Part shown: positions 34,790 to 44,147 of the stretch, piece by piece
Layout of the letters: every line of letters begins with the position of its first letter
Position numbering within the stretch: position 1 is the first letter of the stretch
Origin: Microvirga sp. VF16
Lineage (GTDB): Bacteria > Pseudomonadota > Alphaproteobacteria > Rhizobiales > Beijerinckiaceae
DNA: 64,000 bases
Direction: 5' to 3'
Assembly: GCF_016864375.1 (NCBI RefSeq)
Contig: NZ_CP069354.1
Span: forward strand, 3,259,501-3,323,500
Notes under the pieces: generated by a model
The model's database searches: none
What the model was told of the DNA's origin: nothing
The model's input: only the letters and a program-made list of their open reading frames with translations
Position numbers and translations under genes: made by a program

Positions 34790-35782
34790 ATGCTGGCCCC
34801 GGAATTTACTCCCCTCGTGATCGCTTTGCTGGCGACCTTCTGCGCCGGCGGGATCGTCATTGCCCTCTTCTACTCTTACATCGAGCGGCGCTCGGAGAGC
34901 CATAAACGCCTCGCGACGATTGCAGCCCTCGGGAACCCACGAGAGGTCTCCGGCCAATCGTTCAACTCACGCAAGAAGAGCATTGAGAGCACCCTGCGCG
35001 AGATCGAAGACGCACAAAAAGCCCAGAAGGCGGCAAAGCCAACGCTTCTTGGACGCATACGCCAAGCCGGTCTCAGCTGGAGTAGCAGAACTTACTGTGC
35101 CCTGAGTGTCGGAGCCGGAGCTTTGTGTCTCTTGCTTACCCTTGCCCTGTCGGGGCTGGGGATCCTACCTGCCCTGGGCTTTGCGCTCGCCGGCGGCCTC
35201 CTACTGCCCCACCTCTACGTGAGCTTTCGACGCAGTCGCCGGTTCGCGACCTTCTCGTCAGAATTCCCGAATGCAGTCGATGTTATCGTGCGTGGCGTCA
35301 AGGCCGGTTTACCGCTCGCTGACTGCCTGAGAATCATTTCACAGGAGGCTCAAGAGCCAGTGCGAGGCGAATTCAAGCTCATTCTGGAAGACCAGACTAT
35401 GGGACTGCCCATGGAACAGGCTGTGCAGCGCCTGCCGCAGCGTGTGCCGCTGCCGGAGGCCAGCTTCTTTTCCATTGTCATTTCCCTCCAAAGCCGCACC
35501 GGTGGAAGTCTCTCGGAGGCACTTGGCAACCTCTCTAAAGTTCTGCGAGAGCGGAAGAAGATGAAGGCAAAGATTAAGGCCGTTAGTTCGGAAGCCAAGA
35601 CATCGGCTGGGATCATCGGTGCCCTGCCCTTTGTCGTCGCCGGCGCCATCTATCTTACCGCGCCCGCCTATATCGGCCTGCTGTTCTCAACCCTCATCGG
35701 CAATATCGTTCTGGGTATATCCGCCTTCTGGATGATGATCGGCATCCTTGTCATGCGCAAAATGATCAACTTCGACTTCTGA
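34790..35782 (+). CDS. tadB: Tad inner-membrane platform protein TadB
   Basis: A 330-aa protein with an N-terminal span, a linker, two central spans ('LSVGAGALCLLLTLALSGLG'), the T2SSF domain ('FPNAVDVIVRGVKAGLPLAD', 'SIVISLQSRTGGSLSEALGN') and a C-terminal span pair. Forms the platform with TadC. Confidence 0.94.
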   Translation: MLAPEFTPLVIALLATFCAGGIVIALFYSYIERRSESHKRLATIAALGNPREVSGQSFNSRKKSIESTLREIEDAQKAQKAAKPTLLGRIRQAGLSWSSRTYCALSVGAGALCLLLTLALSGLGILPALGFALAGGLLLPHLYVSFRRSRRFATFSSEFPNAVDVIVRGVKAGLPLADCLRIISQEAQEPVRGEFKLILEDQTMGLPMEQAVQRLPQRVPLPEASFFSIVISLQSRTGGSLSEALGNLSKVLRERKKMKAKIKAVSSEAKTSAGIIGALPFVVAGAIYLTAPAYIGLLFSTLIGNIVLGISAFWMMIGILVMRKMINFDF

Positions 35783-35790
35783 GACGCGAA

Positions 35791-36762
35791 ATGGATCTTG
35801 GTCTCCTCTCAATGAACCATGACCTGCTCTTGATGGTCTCTGCCGGAATCTCCGTCGCCGCTTCGGTGCTCGTAGTATCCTGGCCCTATTTCTCCCGAGA
35901 TCAGCTCAGCGCTCGTATGGCGCAGGTTGCGAGTGAACGGGAGCGCATCCGCTTGCGCGAGCGGGCAAGACTCAACCATGCCAAACGGCAATTGTCCTTG
36001 AGACAAGAGCCAAGGAAGTTCTTCAAGGAAATTGTCGACCGATTCAATCTCAAAGAGCAGCTCGAAGATGGAGAATTGGTTCGGAAGCTTCGCCTCGCTG
36101 GCTACCGCGGACAAGGGCCGGTCGTCACATTTCTGGCCACACGAGCTCTGATGCCTTTGGGGATGTTTCTTCTCGCGACCGTCTACGTATTCATGATTCT
36201 GCGCCTTCAGCAGCCGCTCTTCATTAAGCTCGGTATCACCGTGGCTGTCGCATGGATCGGCTATTATGCTCCATGGTTTTATCTGAAGAACAGAATTGTC
36301 AAACGCCAGGAAGCTATTCGCCGTTCTTGGCCGAATGCGCTCGATCTTCTGTTGATCTGCGTCGAATGCGGCATGAGCATTGAGAGCGCCCTGCGCAAGG
36401 TCGCCGAGGAAATTGGCACACAATGCCCAGAACTGGCCGAGGAACTGAGCCTGACGACCGCAGAACTGTCCTATCTGCAGGACCGTCGCAAGGCTTATGA
36501 AAATTTGGCGGAGAGGACCGGCCTAGATGGAGTAAAAGGTGTCGTTACAAGCTTGATCCAGGCTGAGAAGTACGGCACCCCCTTGAGCCATTCCCTCCGT
36601 GTGCTGGCTCAAGAGAATAGAGATATGCGCATGAGCGACGCAGAGAAGAAAGCGGCCGCTTTGCCTCCCAAGTTGACCGTGCCAATGATCATGTTTTTCC
36701 TGCCGGTCCTCTTCGCTATCATCATCACGCCTGCCGTCATCCAGATCATGGGCGTAAAATAA
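35791..36762 (+). CDS. tadC: Tad inner-membrane platform protein TadC
   Basis: A 323-aa protein with T2SSF domain: 'WPNALDLLLICVECGMSIES', 'ALRKVAEEIGTQCPELAEEL', 'GVVTSLIQAEKYGTPLSHSL' and the terminal span 'FFLPVLFAIIITPAVIQI'. It begins 8 bp after tadB. Confidence 0.94.
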   Translation: MDLGLLSMNHDLLLMVSAGISVAASVLVVSWPYFSRDQLSARMAQVASERERIRLRERARLNHAKRQLSLRQEPRKFFKEIVDRFNLKEQLEDGELVRKLRLAGYRGQGPVVTFLATRALMPLGMFLLATVYVFMILRLQQPLFIKLGITVAVAWIGYYAPWFYLKNRIVKRQEAIRRSWPNALDLLLICVECGMSIESALRKVAEEIGTQCPELAEELSLTTAELSYLQDRRKAYENLAERTGLDGVKGVVTSLIQAEKYGTPLSHSLRVLAQENRDMRMSDAEKKAAALPPKLTVPMIMFFLPVLFAIIITPAVIQIMGVK

Positions 36763-36887
36763 AGCCCAACTACCGCTGTCTGCTCGCGCCTAGTTCGAAA
36801 CGAACGAAGGTCCACGGTCGGGGCGATTGGATCGTGGTTTGTCCGCACCCAAATGAAGCGCAAGCCAAGAAAAAGGGCATCAAGCAG

Positions 36888-38252
36888 TTACTCGACCAGC
36901 TTGACAACTTGTCCCATCACAATATCTCGCGTTCCTGCCGCACTGCATGCTGAACCCATTTTGATGGTCGAGTTACCAGTAAAGGTCACCTTGTCGGCTA
37001 TCACTTGCAGACAATCGTTCGTCGACTCGGAGTTTCCAAGAAACTCGACCGCCGAGCCCGGCAGATAAAGAGCCCCTTGAACTGTCGAGCCAACATTCCC
37101 TGTGATCTTGAACACCTCGCCGCAGGTGGTTGGGGACAGATCGCACCGGGAGCTGAAGAACAGGAGACCAGCATAGGGACCTGTCGAAGGTGCAGAGAGA
37201 TCAAGGAGAGGTCGTCCCGCGAGATCGGCTGTCGCGTCATTGGCAAAGAAGAACGTGACTCTGTCTCCGTGGAGCTCCCCCCCGGTGATCTTGAGTTCCC
37301 CTCCATCGATAATGTAGAGCACATCTTCTTTGAATGTGATTGCCCCCTTGAGCGTCAAACCGTTACAGAATCGCATGATGTTTCCAGTCGCCGGAGCAAT
37401 TGTCACCGGACCATCGAACTTGTTCTTCGCTTCGCACGCCGGAGCTGTGCTCAAGTTCGGCTCCAAGACGTCAGCGTAGGGATCCAGCGTTTTCGGTGCA
37501 TTCTCCTGGACGCTGGTGCAGACCTTCAAATCGAGAAGATCCGGACTGGGGTTCTTGATGGCAGCCTCTCCAACCGTGCTGATACAATCGGCGGACAGAT
37601 AAGCCGTTGAGTTGGGCATGTAGTAGGCATCGGGCTGGACAGAGTTCGCTGCAACACTACAGTCCTTCAGAGTTGCCGAGGAACTGCCGGAGACTTCAAT
37701 CGCCTTCTGTTTGGTCTCGGATAACGCCAGGACGCAGGCTGGAGATCCGCCTTCCAGCTTGGCGACGGCACGGGCCGCAATGCGGATCGGGTCGTCAGAG
37801 AAAATCGACGAGAGCATCCGCGGATGTGTTTCGTAGAGATTGACCTCAACTGCCGTGGACTGCTTCGTATAGGCCCCGCTCTGCGGCGGATTGTGGACTG
37901 CGAAATTGGTGACGGTTTGCGTTTGTCCTTCAGCGACTTTGACGGGAACGAAGCCAGATATGGTGGCAACCTGCAGCGCTGCCGTCTCAAGACGCATCTG
38001 ACTGTCGCCAACGCGCTTGCGTATGCCCGCAGCGTGGGCCGCCACATCGGCTGCGTGCTGCAACTTGCGTTGCGTATAGTACCAGTAGCCTGTCTCCGCA
38101 CCAAGTGCCATCCCGCCGATCAGAATGGGCGAGACAAGTCCCATAACCACCGCGGCGGCCCCGCGGTCGTCGGCTTTCAGCCTACCGAGGCCCGACTTCA
38201 CGTCGCCAGCCCAGGAGCACAGACGGTTCATAAGTTTCTTTTCGAGCATCAT
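36888..38252 (-). CDS. TadG-like pilus-associated protein
   Basis: A 454-aa protein: N-terminal TadG-type segment 'DDRGAAAVVMGLVSPILIGG' and 'YWYYTQRKLQHAADVAAHAA', the conserved TadE/TadG helix. The remaining 380 residues form an extracytoplasmic domain with paired cysteines ('ACVLALSE', 'LKDCSVAANS', 'SRCDLSPTTCGE'). No von Willebrand domain with an intact MIDAS motif is apparent. Encoded convergently with tadC; its promoter region carries palindrome C2. Confidence 0.85.
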   Translation of the reverse strand: MMLEKKLMNRLCSWAGDVKSGLGRLKADDRGAAAVVMGLVSPILIGGMALGAETGYWYYTQRKLQHAADVAAHAAGIRKRVGDSQMRLETAALQVATISGFVPVKVAEGQTQTVTNFAVHNPPQSGAYTKQSTAVEVNLYETHPRMLSSIFSDDPIRIAARAVAKLEGGSPACVLALSETKQKAIEVSGSSSATLKDCSVAANSVQPDAYYMPNSTAYLSADCISTVGEAAIKNPSPDLLDLKVCTSVQENAPKTLDPYADVLEPNLSTAPACEAKNKFDGPVTIAPATGNIMRFCNGLTLKGAITFKEDVLYIIDGGELKITGGELHGDRVTFFFANDATADLAGRPLLDLSAPSTGPYAGLLFFSSRCDLSPTTCGEVFKITGNVGSTVQGALYLPGSAVEFLGNSESTNDCLQVIADKVTFTGNSTIKMGSACSAAGTRDIVMGQVVKLVE

Positions 38253-38320
38253 CGGTGCAAGGGGTTGTCAGGAGGGTTGCCGAGGTTTCTCCATATGGTG
38301 TCTGATTTGGCCGCGCCACT

Positions 38321-38340
38321 CCATTCAACTGAATGGCCTA
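38321..38340 (-). promoter_or_regulatory. Palindromic motif upstream of the tadG-like gene
   Basis: Read on the minus strand it is TAGGCCATTCAGTTGAATGG, containing the perfect dyad CCATTCA-GT-TGAATGG. It lies 69 bp upstream of the tadG-like start at 38252, in the same orientation relative to its gene as A2 and B2 to theirs. Confidence 0.6.
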
Positions 38341-38349
38341 GGCCAGCCA

Positions 38350-40974
38350 TCAGGCTACGACCTTGCTGAGCCATTCAATCTTTTCGCAGGCCCGCCTCGC
38401 CTCGCAGCGGACAGCCTCAAGCAGCAGCATCACGTCCTCGCCGGCGAGACAGGCTTGCTCAAGCTTCGTACAGAGCTCCGCTAGCTGAGAGAAACCCAGG
38501 AGGGCTGCTTGCGACGTGATTGCATGGGCGTTGTTGGCGATCTGTCGAAAATTCGGCTCACAATCCATGTCGTTGAGGAAGCTGCTCATCAGCTGTTCCT
38601 CCAGACGTGTGAGCCAAAGCCCGACGCGGTCCTGACCCATCATATCGACGAAATCCTTGAAGTTCCTTTCGTCAAAGGCATCCGTCTGGGGCTGCATCGC
38701 AGCTGTTGAGCCAGTTTCCCTTATCTGCGGCAGCCACTCGCTCAGCTTGCGAAGGAGTTGATCCCGCCTGATGGGCTTACCGATATGATCATCGAAACCG
38801 GCCTCCAGGAAACTCCTGATCTGCTGCGGCAGGACATTGGCCGTCATAGCGGCGATAAAGGTCCGGCTATAGGGGTGATCGAGGTCGCGGATGATCTTGG
38901 TTGCCGTAATGCCATCCATGCCGGGCATCTGAATGTCCATAAGGATCAAATCGTAGGCTCTCGCTTGAACGGCGGCGATTGCCTCATCGCCGTTTGAAAC
39001 GAGATCCACCCGGTGACCTGCGCCCTCTAGAAGGATCTTCATGAGATCCTGATTGATCTCGATATCCTCCGCGACGAGTACGCGAGCGGGAGCCACAGCG
39101 ACAGGCATCTCGCCTTCATACCGCTCCAACGGTATCGACGTGGTGCTTGGCAGTACGAGTTCAATCCAGAAGGTTGAACCTTTCCCGAGCTGGCTTTCAA
39201 CCCCGATCTCGCCCTCCATTAGTTCCACCAAACGCTTGCTGATGGCCAAGCCCAGCCCCGTTCCTCCAAATTCTCGCCGGACGGATGGATCCACTTGAGA
39301 AAACCGCTTGAAAAGGCGTTCGTGCTGCTCTGGTGCAATCCCGATCCCAGTATCAACGACAGCAATGCGGATTCGCTCTCCGCGATCAGTACTGCCTAGA
39401 TGTCGTGCAACTGCTGTAATATGCCCCTCGCGCGTGAACTTGACGGCGTTGTTCAGCAAGTTGAGCAGGACCTGCCGAAGTCTCGCCTCATCACCTATGA
39501 GCAACCTGGGAATTCGCGGATCCAGGTCAACTTTGATTGGAACTCCCTCTTTACCAGCGCCGCTGCTCACGATGGACACCGTATTGTCCACCAGCGCAAC
39601 CAGTGGGAACGGCTCAAGCTGCAGCTTGATCTGGTCGGCCTCTATGCTCGAGAAATCCAAAATGTCATTTGCCACTGTGAGCAGGGCCGAAGCAGAGACT
39701 TGAATGAGGTCGGTATATCGCCGTTGCTTCGGGTTCAGCGGTTCGCCGAGCAGTTGCTCAGTATAGCCGATGATGCCATTCAGAGGCGTTCGGATCTCAT
39801 GGCTCATGGAGGCGAGAAAGTTCGTTTTGGCCATGCTGGCGCTGTTGGCTTGGCTCAAAGCTTTTTCTGCGATATCCCTGGCCGCCATCAGGTCGCGCTC
39901 GCGATCCGTGACAGCTTTTGCCATGCGGTTGAGCGCGCGCTCAAGAAGCCGGACTTCGCCAACCCCCCTGTGGGGGGAGCGGCTGCCAATATCGCCATAC
40001 TCAAGAGCCTCGGCCGTTCGCACGAGCATCCGCAATGGTTTAAGGATGAGCCATTCAACCCCGAGCATCGCAAGCAGGAGGGATCCACCGATGATGAGAG
40101 TGATCAGGACAACTCGGTAACGCAGCGTTTCATTAATAGCCCCGACGACGGAGGCCTCGTTCAGGCCAACAGCCAAGACAGCATCGGTCTCAGGCAGGGG
40201 GCGAAAGACGAAGTATCGCGAAATGCCCGACAGATCCGGAACCTCTGCAGCCTCTTGGGAGGACTCAAGAGCCTTCTGAATCATTGGCTTATCGCCGATA
40301 TAAGTCCCTACGAGATCCAGGTTCGGAGGCTGATGCGCAATCAGATATCCTTTGCGATCTACAACAAGCACCGTGGTTTCAGGGACCGAGCCGAGCGGAA
40401 CCGGATGGTGGTTCCCAAGAATGTCTACTGTCATTCCAACAGACAGGATTCCGACAGTCTGATTGCCGTCCAACGCGGGTGCTGCAGCTATCATCTGGAG
40501 AGCACCTGTCTCTTGATCAGCAGCCAAGTCACTGAGGACGAATCGCTGCTCGCGCAGGGCTTTGACGAAGAACTCCCGCCCAGCCGGATTGAAGGTGCTC
40601 GCCGTACTCCGAGCACTGCAAGCTTCACTTCCGTCCGGATTTGACAGACGTAACGAGTGCATCCAGTGATGCAGTGAGATGTAGCGCTGCAGGAATTGCT
40701 CACATTCTGCCCCCAAGGAGCGCACCTCGGGTGAATGGCTCAGAAATCGCAAGGCGGCCCGAGCCTCGTCAACGACCTGATTTTGTCGATCCAGTGCGTA
40801 TGACGCCAGAAGTTCGGTCCGCTCTCGGGTCGCGGTAACAGCCACCCTGCGCTCATTGCTGGCAAATTGGACCAGGGCCGCGCTCAAAGGCGCGAGGGCG
40901 GCGATACCGATCAGAAGAAAGCGCCACAGGAGACTGTTCCGATCGAGCCACCGAAGCCGCAACCGTGCTCGCAT
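38350..40974 (-). CDS. Hybrid sensor histidine kinase (Cache, HisKA, HATPase, receiver, Hpt)
   Basis: An 874-aa membrane protein. TM1 is near residues 17-37, followed by a periplasmic Cache-type domain ('[20 protein letters not shown]', '[20 protein letters not shown]'), TM2 ('[18 protein letters not shown]') and a HAMP-like linker. HisKA is '[20 protein letters not shown]' and HATPase boxes are '[13 protein letters not shown]', '[12 protein letters not shown]' and '[14 protein letters not shown]'. The receiver has Asp in '[15 protein letters not shown]'. The C-terminal Hpt-like domain contains His in '[15 protein letters not shown]', where the usual HxxKG is altered. It is 34 bp downstream of a LuxR-type regulator gene in one operon and next to the tad locus, so it probably controls it. 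Confidence 0.93.
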   Translation of the reverse strand: MRARLRLRWLDRNSLLWRFLLIGIAALAPLSAALVQFASNERRVAVTATRERTELLASYALDRQNQVVDEARAALRFLSHSPEVRSLGAECEQFLQRYISLHHWMHSLRLSNPDGSEACSARSTASTFNPAGREFFVKALREQRFVLSDLAADQETGALQMIAAAPALDGNQTVGILSVGMTVDILGNHHPVPLGSVPETTVLVVDRKGYLIAHQPPNLDLVGTYIGDKPMIQKALESSQEAAEVPDLSGISRYFVFRPLPETDAVLAVGLNEASVVGAINETLRYRVVLITLIIGGSLLLAMLGVEWLILKPLRMLVRTAEALEYGDIGSRSPHRGVGEVRLLERALNRMAKAVTDRERDLMAARDIAEKALSQANSASMAKTNFLASMSHEIRTPLNGIIGYTEQLLGEPLNPKQRRYTDLIQVSASALLTVANDILDFSSIEADQIKLQLEPFPLVALVDNTVSIVSSGAGKEGVPIKVDLDPRIPRLLIGDEARLRQVLLNLLNNAVKFTREGHITAVARHLGSTDRGERIRIAVVDTGIGIAPEQHERLFKRFSQVDPSVRREFGGTGLGLAISKRLVELMEGEIGVESQLGKGSTFWIELVLPSTTSIPLERYEGEMPVAVAPARVLVAEDIEINQDLMKILLEGAGHRVDLVSNGDEAIAAVQARAYDLILMDIQMPGMDGITATKIIRDLDHPYSRTFIAAMTANVLPQQIRSFLEAGFDDHIGKPIRRDQLLRKLSEWLPQIRETGSTAAMQPQTDAFDERNFKDFVDMMGQDRVGLWLTRLEEQLMSSFLNDMDCEPNFRQIANNAHAITSQAALLGFSQLAELCTKLEQACLAGEDVMLLLEAVRCEARRACEKIEWLSKVVA

Positions 40975-41008
40975 GGTGATCCTCTGGGGGCAGGAACGCT
41001 TGCGACTA

Positions 41009-41707
41009 TCAGCCACCGAGCAAATTGCGCTTGCGGTTCGGATAAGGGCGCGCACCTGCAACAGCGGCTGCGGCGCGGTTATTCACACCGAAGTAGCGGA
41101 AGATGGCTGCCATGTGGATCTTGACAGTGCCCTCTCCAAGGCCGAGGGCCAGCGCAATCTCCTTGTTGCTCTTGCCTCGGATCAAAAGATCGAGCACGTC
41201 CTGCTGACGTGGTGTCAGCGGTGGAGCAGTTTTCGAGCCATCAGGGAGCGCAGCCTCGGAGGGCTCTTGGACCATTGGCTGCACTGGCATGGACGAAATA
41301 TCGGCCAGCGATGCGGGAACATATATTCCGCCATCAAAAACGGTCTTAAGGGCCCCTGCTAGGTCTTTGATGCTCAAACTCTTGGGCATATAGCCATGGA
41401 CGCCCGCTTCGAGAGCCAAAAGGATGTCCCTACGCGAACTTGAGCCCGAGATTACGGCGATTCGGGTATCAGGAAAACACTCTCGAACCGCCCGCAGATT
41501 TGCAGGGGTTCGCATTCCTGGCATGGAGAGGTCAAACAGAGCAGTCGAAATGCTGGCATTTTCGCTCAAGCAGTCCAACGCCTCATCGAGCGACGCCGCC
41601 TCGACAACATCTGCAAATCCGAACTGGCGGTTAAGAATTGTCCCAACTGCCATGCGGAAATACGCATCATCATCCGCCACCAGACCGACGCGCCCCGACG
41701 AACTCAT
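41009..41707 (-). CDS. LuxR/NarL-type response regulator
   Basis: A 232-aa protein. The receiver has acidic residues D12-D14 ('VADDDAYF'), phosphoacceptor D59 ('ALFDLSMPG') and K109 ('YMPKSLS'). The LuxR-type HTH is 'LTPRQQDVLDLLIRGKSNKE', then 'IALALGLGEGTVKIHMAAIF'. It precedes the hybrid kinase gene in the same transcript and is its likely partner. ATG at 41707 after GGGGGCAGAG. Confidence 0.93.
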   Translation of the reverse strand: MSSSGRVGLVADDDAYFRMAVGTILNRQFGFADVVEAASLDEALDCLSENASISTALFDLSMPGMRTPANLRAVRECFPDTRIAVISGSSSRRDILLALEAGVHGYMPKSLSIKDLAGALKTVFDGGIYVPASLADISSMPVQPMVQEPSEAALPDGSKTAPPLTPRQQDVLDLLIRGKSNKEIALALGLGEGTVKIHMAAIFRYFGVNNRAAAAVAGARPYPNRKRNLLGG

Positions 41708-42466
41708 AACTCTGCCCCCACAAAGAAATCGTCCGACCGTTAACCGAAGAACTGCACTCCATTCTTGGCATTATTCTGGCTCGATCGTGCCCCATCGACC
41801 TCAATATGAAAATACCACACCGATCCCGATCGAACACAGCAAAACCCGGCAAACAGCCCAACCGCTTATTCCTATACTATAGCACCAAATTGTCGCCTAT
41901 ATGTAAATCTACTTAGTTTTTACATGGTTAAGCTGCCCTGCTTATCTGCAGTACCCTTAGGTTAGTATTCCTGCGACCGCATCATTTGCTTAGCATTACC
42001 AAAGAAACCCTAGTGGCTTTTCCAGATTGGGGTCTGCCTTCATGAGCGACCGCAACTTGCTCAGGCACCGTCGACACTACCCGACCCGCGCTCGCTCTGG
42101 CTTGGACGCATTCCGGTGACCGGACATGGGTTCAGGTCGTGGGAACAATTGATCGACTCCTTCACACGGAGATACAATCATCCAAGCCATCGAAAAATCC
42201 TCAGTGCTGCAACAAGAACCGACATCGGCCTCCGGTCTGGGACTACTCCTTAAGAGAGTGTAAGATTTCGTTGCAAATTTTAGTCGCTGAATCTTATGAT
42301 TTACCCCGAAGGGTAGGACGATGGATGGTCTGATTACGCCGGTTCCAAGATTAACAAGAAGCTTTATTTGAGGAGCCATCCGGCATCAGCATTGATCCTC
42401 TATGCGCCTTGTAAGGGCTCATTACCCGACAGCTCAGCCTTTTGCGGGTCTGACAAGGGGTGGCGA
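41708..42466. other. Long AT-richer divergent promoter region between two LuxR regulators
   Basis: About 760 bp. 41870-42010 is clearly AT-richer than the rest of the window (for example TATACTATAGCACC near 41872). A small hairpin TACCC-CGAA-GGGTA lies near 42302-42316. I see no protein-coding gene; the region probably holds the two divergent promoters and their control sites. Confidence 0.5.
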
Positions 42467-43129
42467 ATGAGTAAGGTTAGCAGAGCAGCAATAATTGCTG
42501 ATGGGGATGAGTATTTCCGACTAGCCATGCACAGCATTCTCAGAGATCAACTAGGATTCTCTAAAGTCGTACAAGCAACCTCTCTCGATGAGGCAGTCAA
42601 ACATCTCTCAGAAGAACCGAATATATCCATGGCGGTACTTGAACGCACCATCCCCGGCCTCAAGAGTCCTGCTTGTTTAACCGCATTGCGTCAGCGTTTC
42701 CCAGCTCTCCGGCTGGCAATCATATCGACGTCGGACAAGAGACAGGACATTCTGGCAGCACTTGAGGCTGGCGTTCACGGTTTTGTACTGAAGACCATCA
42801 GCCCCGCGGATCTGACGGCGGCGCTGAAACTGATCATGGACGAGATAATCTACATCCCATCGTCGGTCACGGCGATCCCGTCTCCTTCGGATGAGCAGGA
42901 AGCGCTAAACGAGACCTCGGCGGGAAAGCACCAGGTCATCCGTCTCCCGACACGCCAGAGAGAGGTTCTTGGGCTTTTGATGCATGGCAAATCGAATAAG
43001 GAAATCGCACGGGCTCTGAAGCTTAGTGAAGGCACGATCAAGATCCATATAGCGGCACTGTTCCGCGCCTTCGGGGCTCGATCACGGGCCGCGGTCGCGG
43101 CCGCAGGCTCACAGCTTCTTCTAAATTAA
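42467..43129 (+). CDS. LuxR/NarL-type regulator with a non-canonical receiver (phosphoacceptor Asp replaced by Glu)
   Basis: A 220-aa paralogue that aligns without gaps through residue 110 to the regulator at 41009-41707. The expected phosphoacceptor position 59 is Glu ('AVLERTIPG'), and the acidic pocket is D12-G13-D14 ('IADGDEYF'); K109 is kept. The HTH is intact: 'LPTRQREVLGLLMHGKSNKE', then 'IARALKLSEGTIKIHIAALF'. A Glu at this position often mimics phosphorylation, so the protein may be constitutively active (inference). The ATG at 42467 follows AAGGGGTGGCGA. Confidence 0.92.
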   Translation: MSKVSRAAIIADGDEYFRLAMHSILRDQLGFSKVVQATSLDEAVKHLSEEPNISMAVLERTIPGLKSPACLTALRQRFPALRLAIISTSDKRQDILAALEAGVHGFVLKTISPADLTAALKLIMDEIIYIPSSVTAIPSPSDEQEALNETSAGKHQVIRLPTRQREVLGLLMHGKSNKEIARALKLSEGTIKIHIAALFRAFGARSRAAVAAAGSQLLLN

Positions 43130-43232
43130 TGCTGAGAAGAATGTATTCGGGGAAGTTGTTGACACTCCACAACCGTGACTTGTCATTGATTCAATCCCTC
43201 CGCAAAACTGTGATCAACATTTGGAGGGATTG

Positions 43233-43532
43233 ATGAGTGACGAACATGAGCGTCGTTCAAGCAGGCGCCGGCGTACCTTTCTGAAGGGACAGCTTGTCTT
43301 CAACAACAACTCTTCGGTCCTTGACTGTATTGTGAAAGACCTCTCAGATGCAGGAGCGGCTGTTTCTTTTGATGGTGTTTTCAATCTTCCGCAAGAGTTC
43401 GAACTATTAATCTCAACCCGAGATGTACAAGTTTCGGCGCACTTGGTGTGGAGCCGCGGAACCACTCACGGTATCGCATTCACCGCGGGAACAGTCGCTC
43501 CAAGGAATAGCAGCGGTACAGTCGGCGGATAG
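43233..43532 (+). CDS. PilZ-domain protein
   Basis: A 99-aa protein: 'ERRSSRRRRTFLKGQLVFNN', then 'CIVKDLSDAGAAVSFDG' and 'AHLVWSRGTTHGIAF'. The RxxxR (here within RRSSRRRRT) and D/NxSxxG (DLSDAG) motifs of c-di-GMP-binding PilZ domains are both present. The ATG at 43233 follows GGAGGGATTG. Near the tad locus, so it may link c-di-GMP to surface attachment (inference). Confidence 0.85.
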   Translation: MSDEHERRSSRRRRTFLKGQLVFNNNSSVLDCIVKDLSDAGAAVSFDGVFNLPQEFELLISTRDVQVSAHLVWSRGTTHGIAFTAGTVAPRNSSGTVGG

Positions 43533-43791
43533 TACTCAACTACTGAACTGCTGACTTGCTTATGCGATACTGTACCTGACATGGTTCAATGATGACCGGC
43601 GAGCGTTGTTGATGAAGATTCATAGGCGATGTCACATTAACTGACATCAGGTACATCGAGGGCAACTCGACCGCTCGACTGGCTCAAACGATGATCCCTG
43701 CCGCGTTTCTCCATTCCGACACGGCATTGAGGCGGTGCAGATGAGTGGCAAGAGCGAAGTGGTGGGTACGGGGTGTAACGATCCAGAGTGA

Positions 43792-44016
43792 TTAGAGCAC
43801 TGCCTTCAGCGGGAGAGACAACAACACGCGACCCGCGGCATCGGCGACGTTAAGCTGCCAATCGTCCCATATCTCGTCAGCTTCTTCGCCCTCCCGGCGA
43901 AGCTCTTGGATGGCCTTGCGGGCTTCAGCTTCTGCAGTTTGAAGGTTGGCCACATCAATCCCGGTGTCGTCGGCGATCACATTGTGGCCGCTCACGAGAT
44001 GGAAGTAGCAGCGCAT
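43792..44016 (-). CDS. DUF6894 family small protein
   Basis: A 74-aa protein 'MRCYFHLVSGHNVIADDTGI', then 'AEAEARKAIQELRRE' and 'WQLNVADAAGRVLLSLPL'. This is the DUF6894 pattern (RYFFHL...D..G.....EA..EA), an abundant small-protein family in Hyphomicrobiales with no known function. Confidence 0.8.
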   Translation of the reverse strand: MRCYFHLVSGHNVIADDTGIDVANLQTAEAEARKAIQELRREGEEADEIWDDWQLNVADAAGRVLLSLPLKAVL

Positions 44017-44147
44017 CCAAATCCGATGTCGTGGAAGACAACGACGATACTGCATGCTCTATCCCTTCCGACATAAACAACGTCCAAAGCAGGACAAGCC
44101 TCAGTCCAACTGAAACCGGCGCGACGCGGACCAGCCCATTACCCGCT

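Noticed and set aside
42077..42379. 100-codon minus-strand frame in the region between the two LuxR regulators
   Set aside because: AT-rich promoter-like DNA, no motif, no ribosome-binding site.
43572..43654. Distant inverted repeat GTACCTGA ... TCAGGTAC after the PilZ gene
   Set aside because: Only 8-bp arms about 67 bp apart; could easily be chance.
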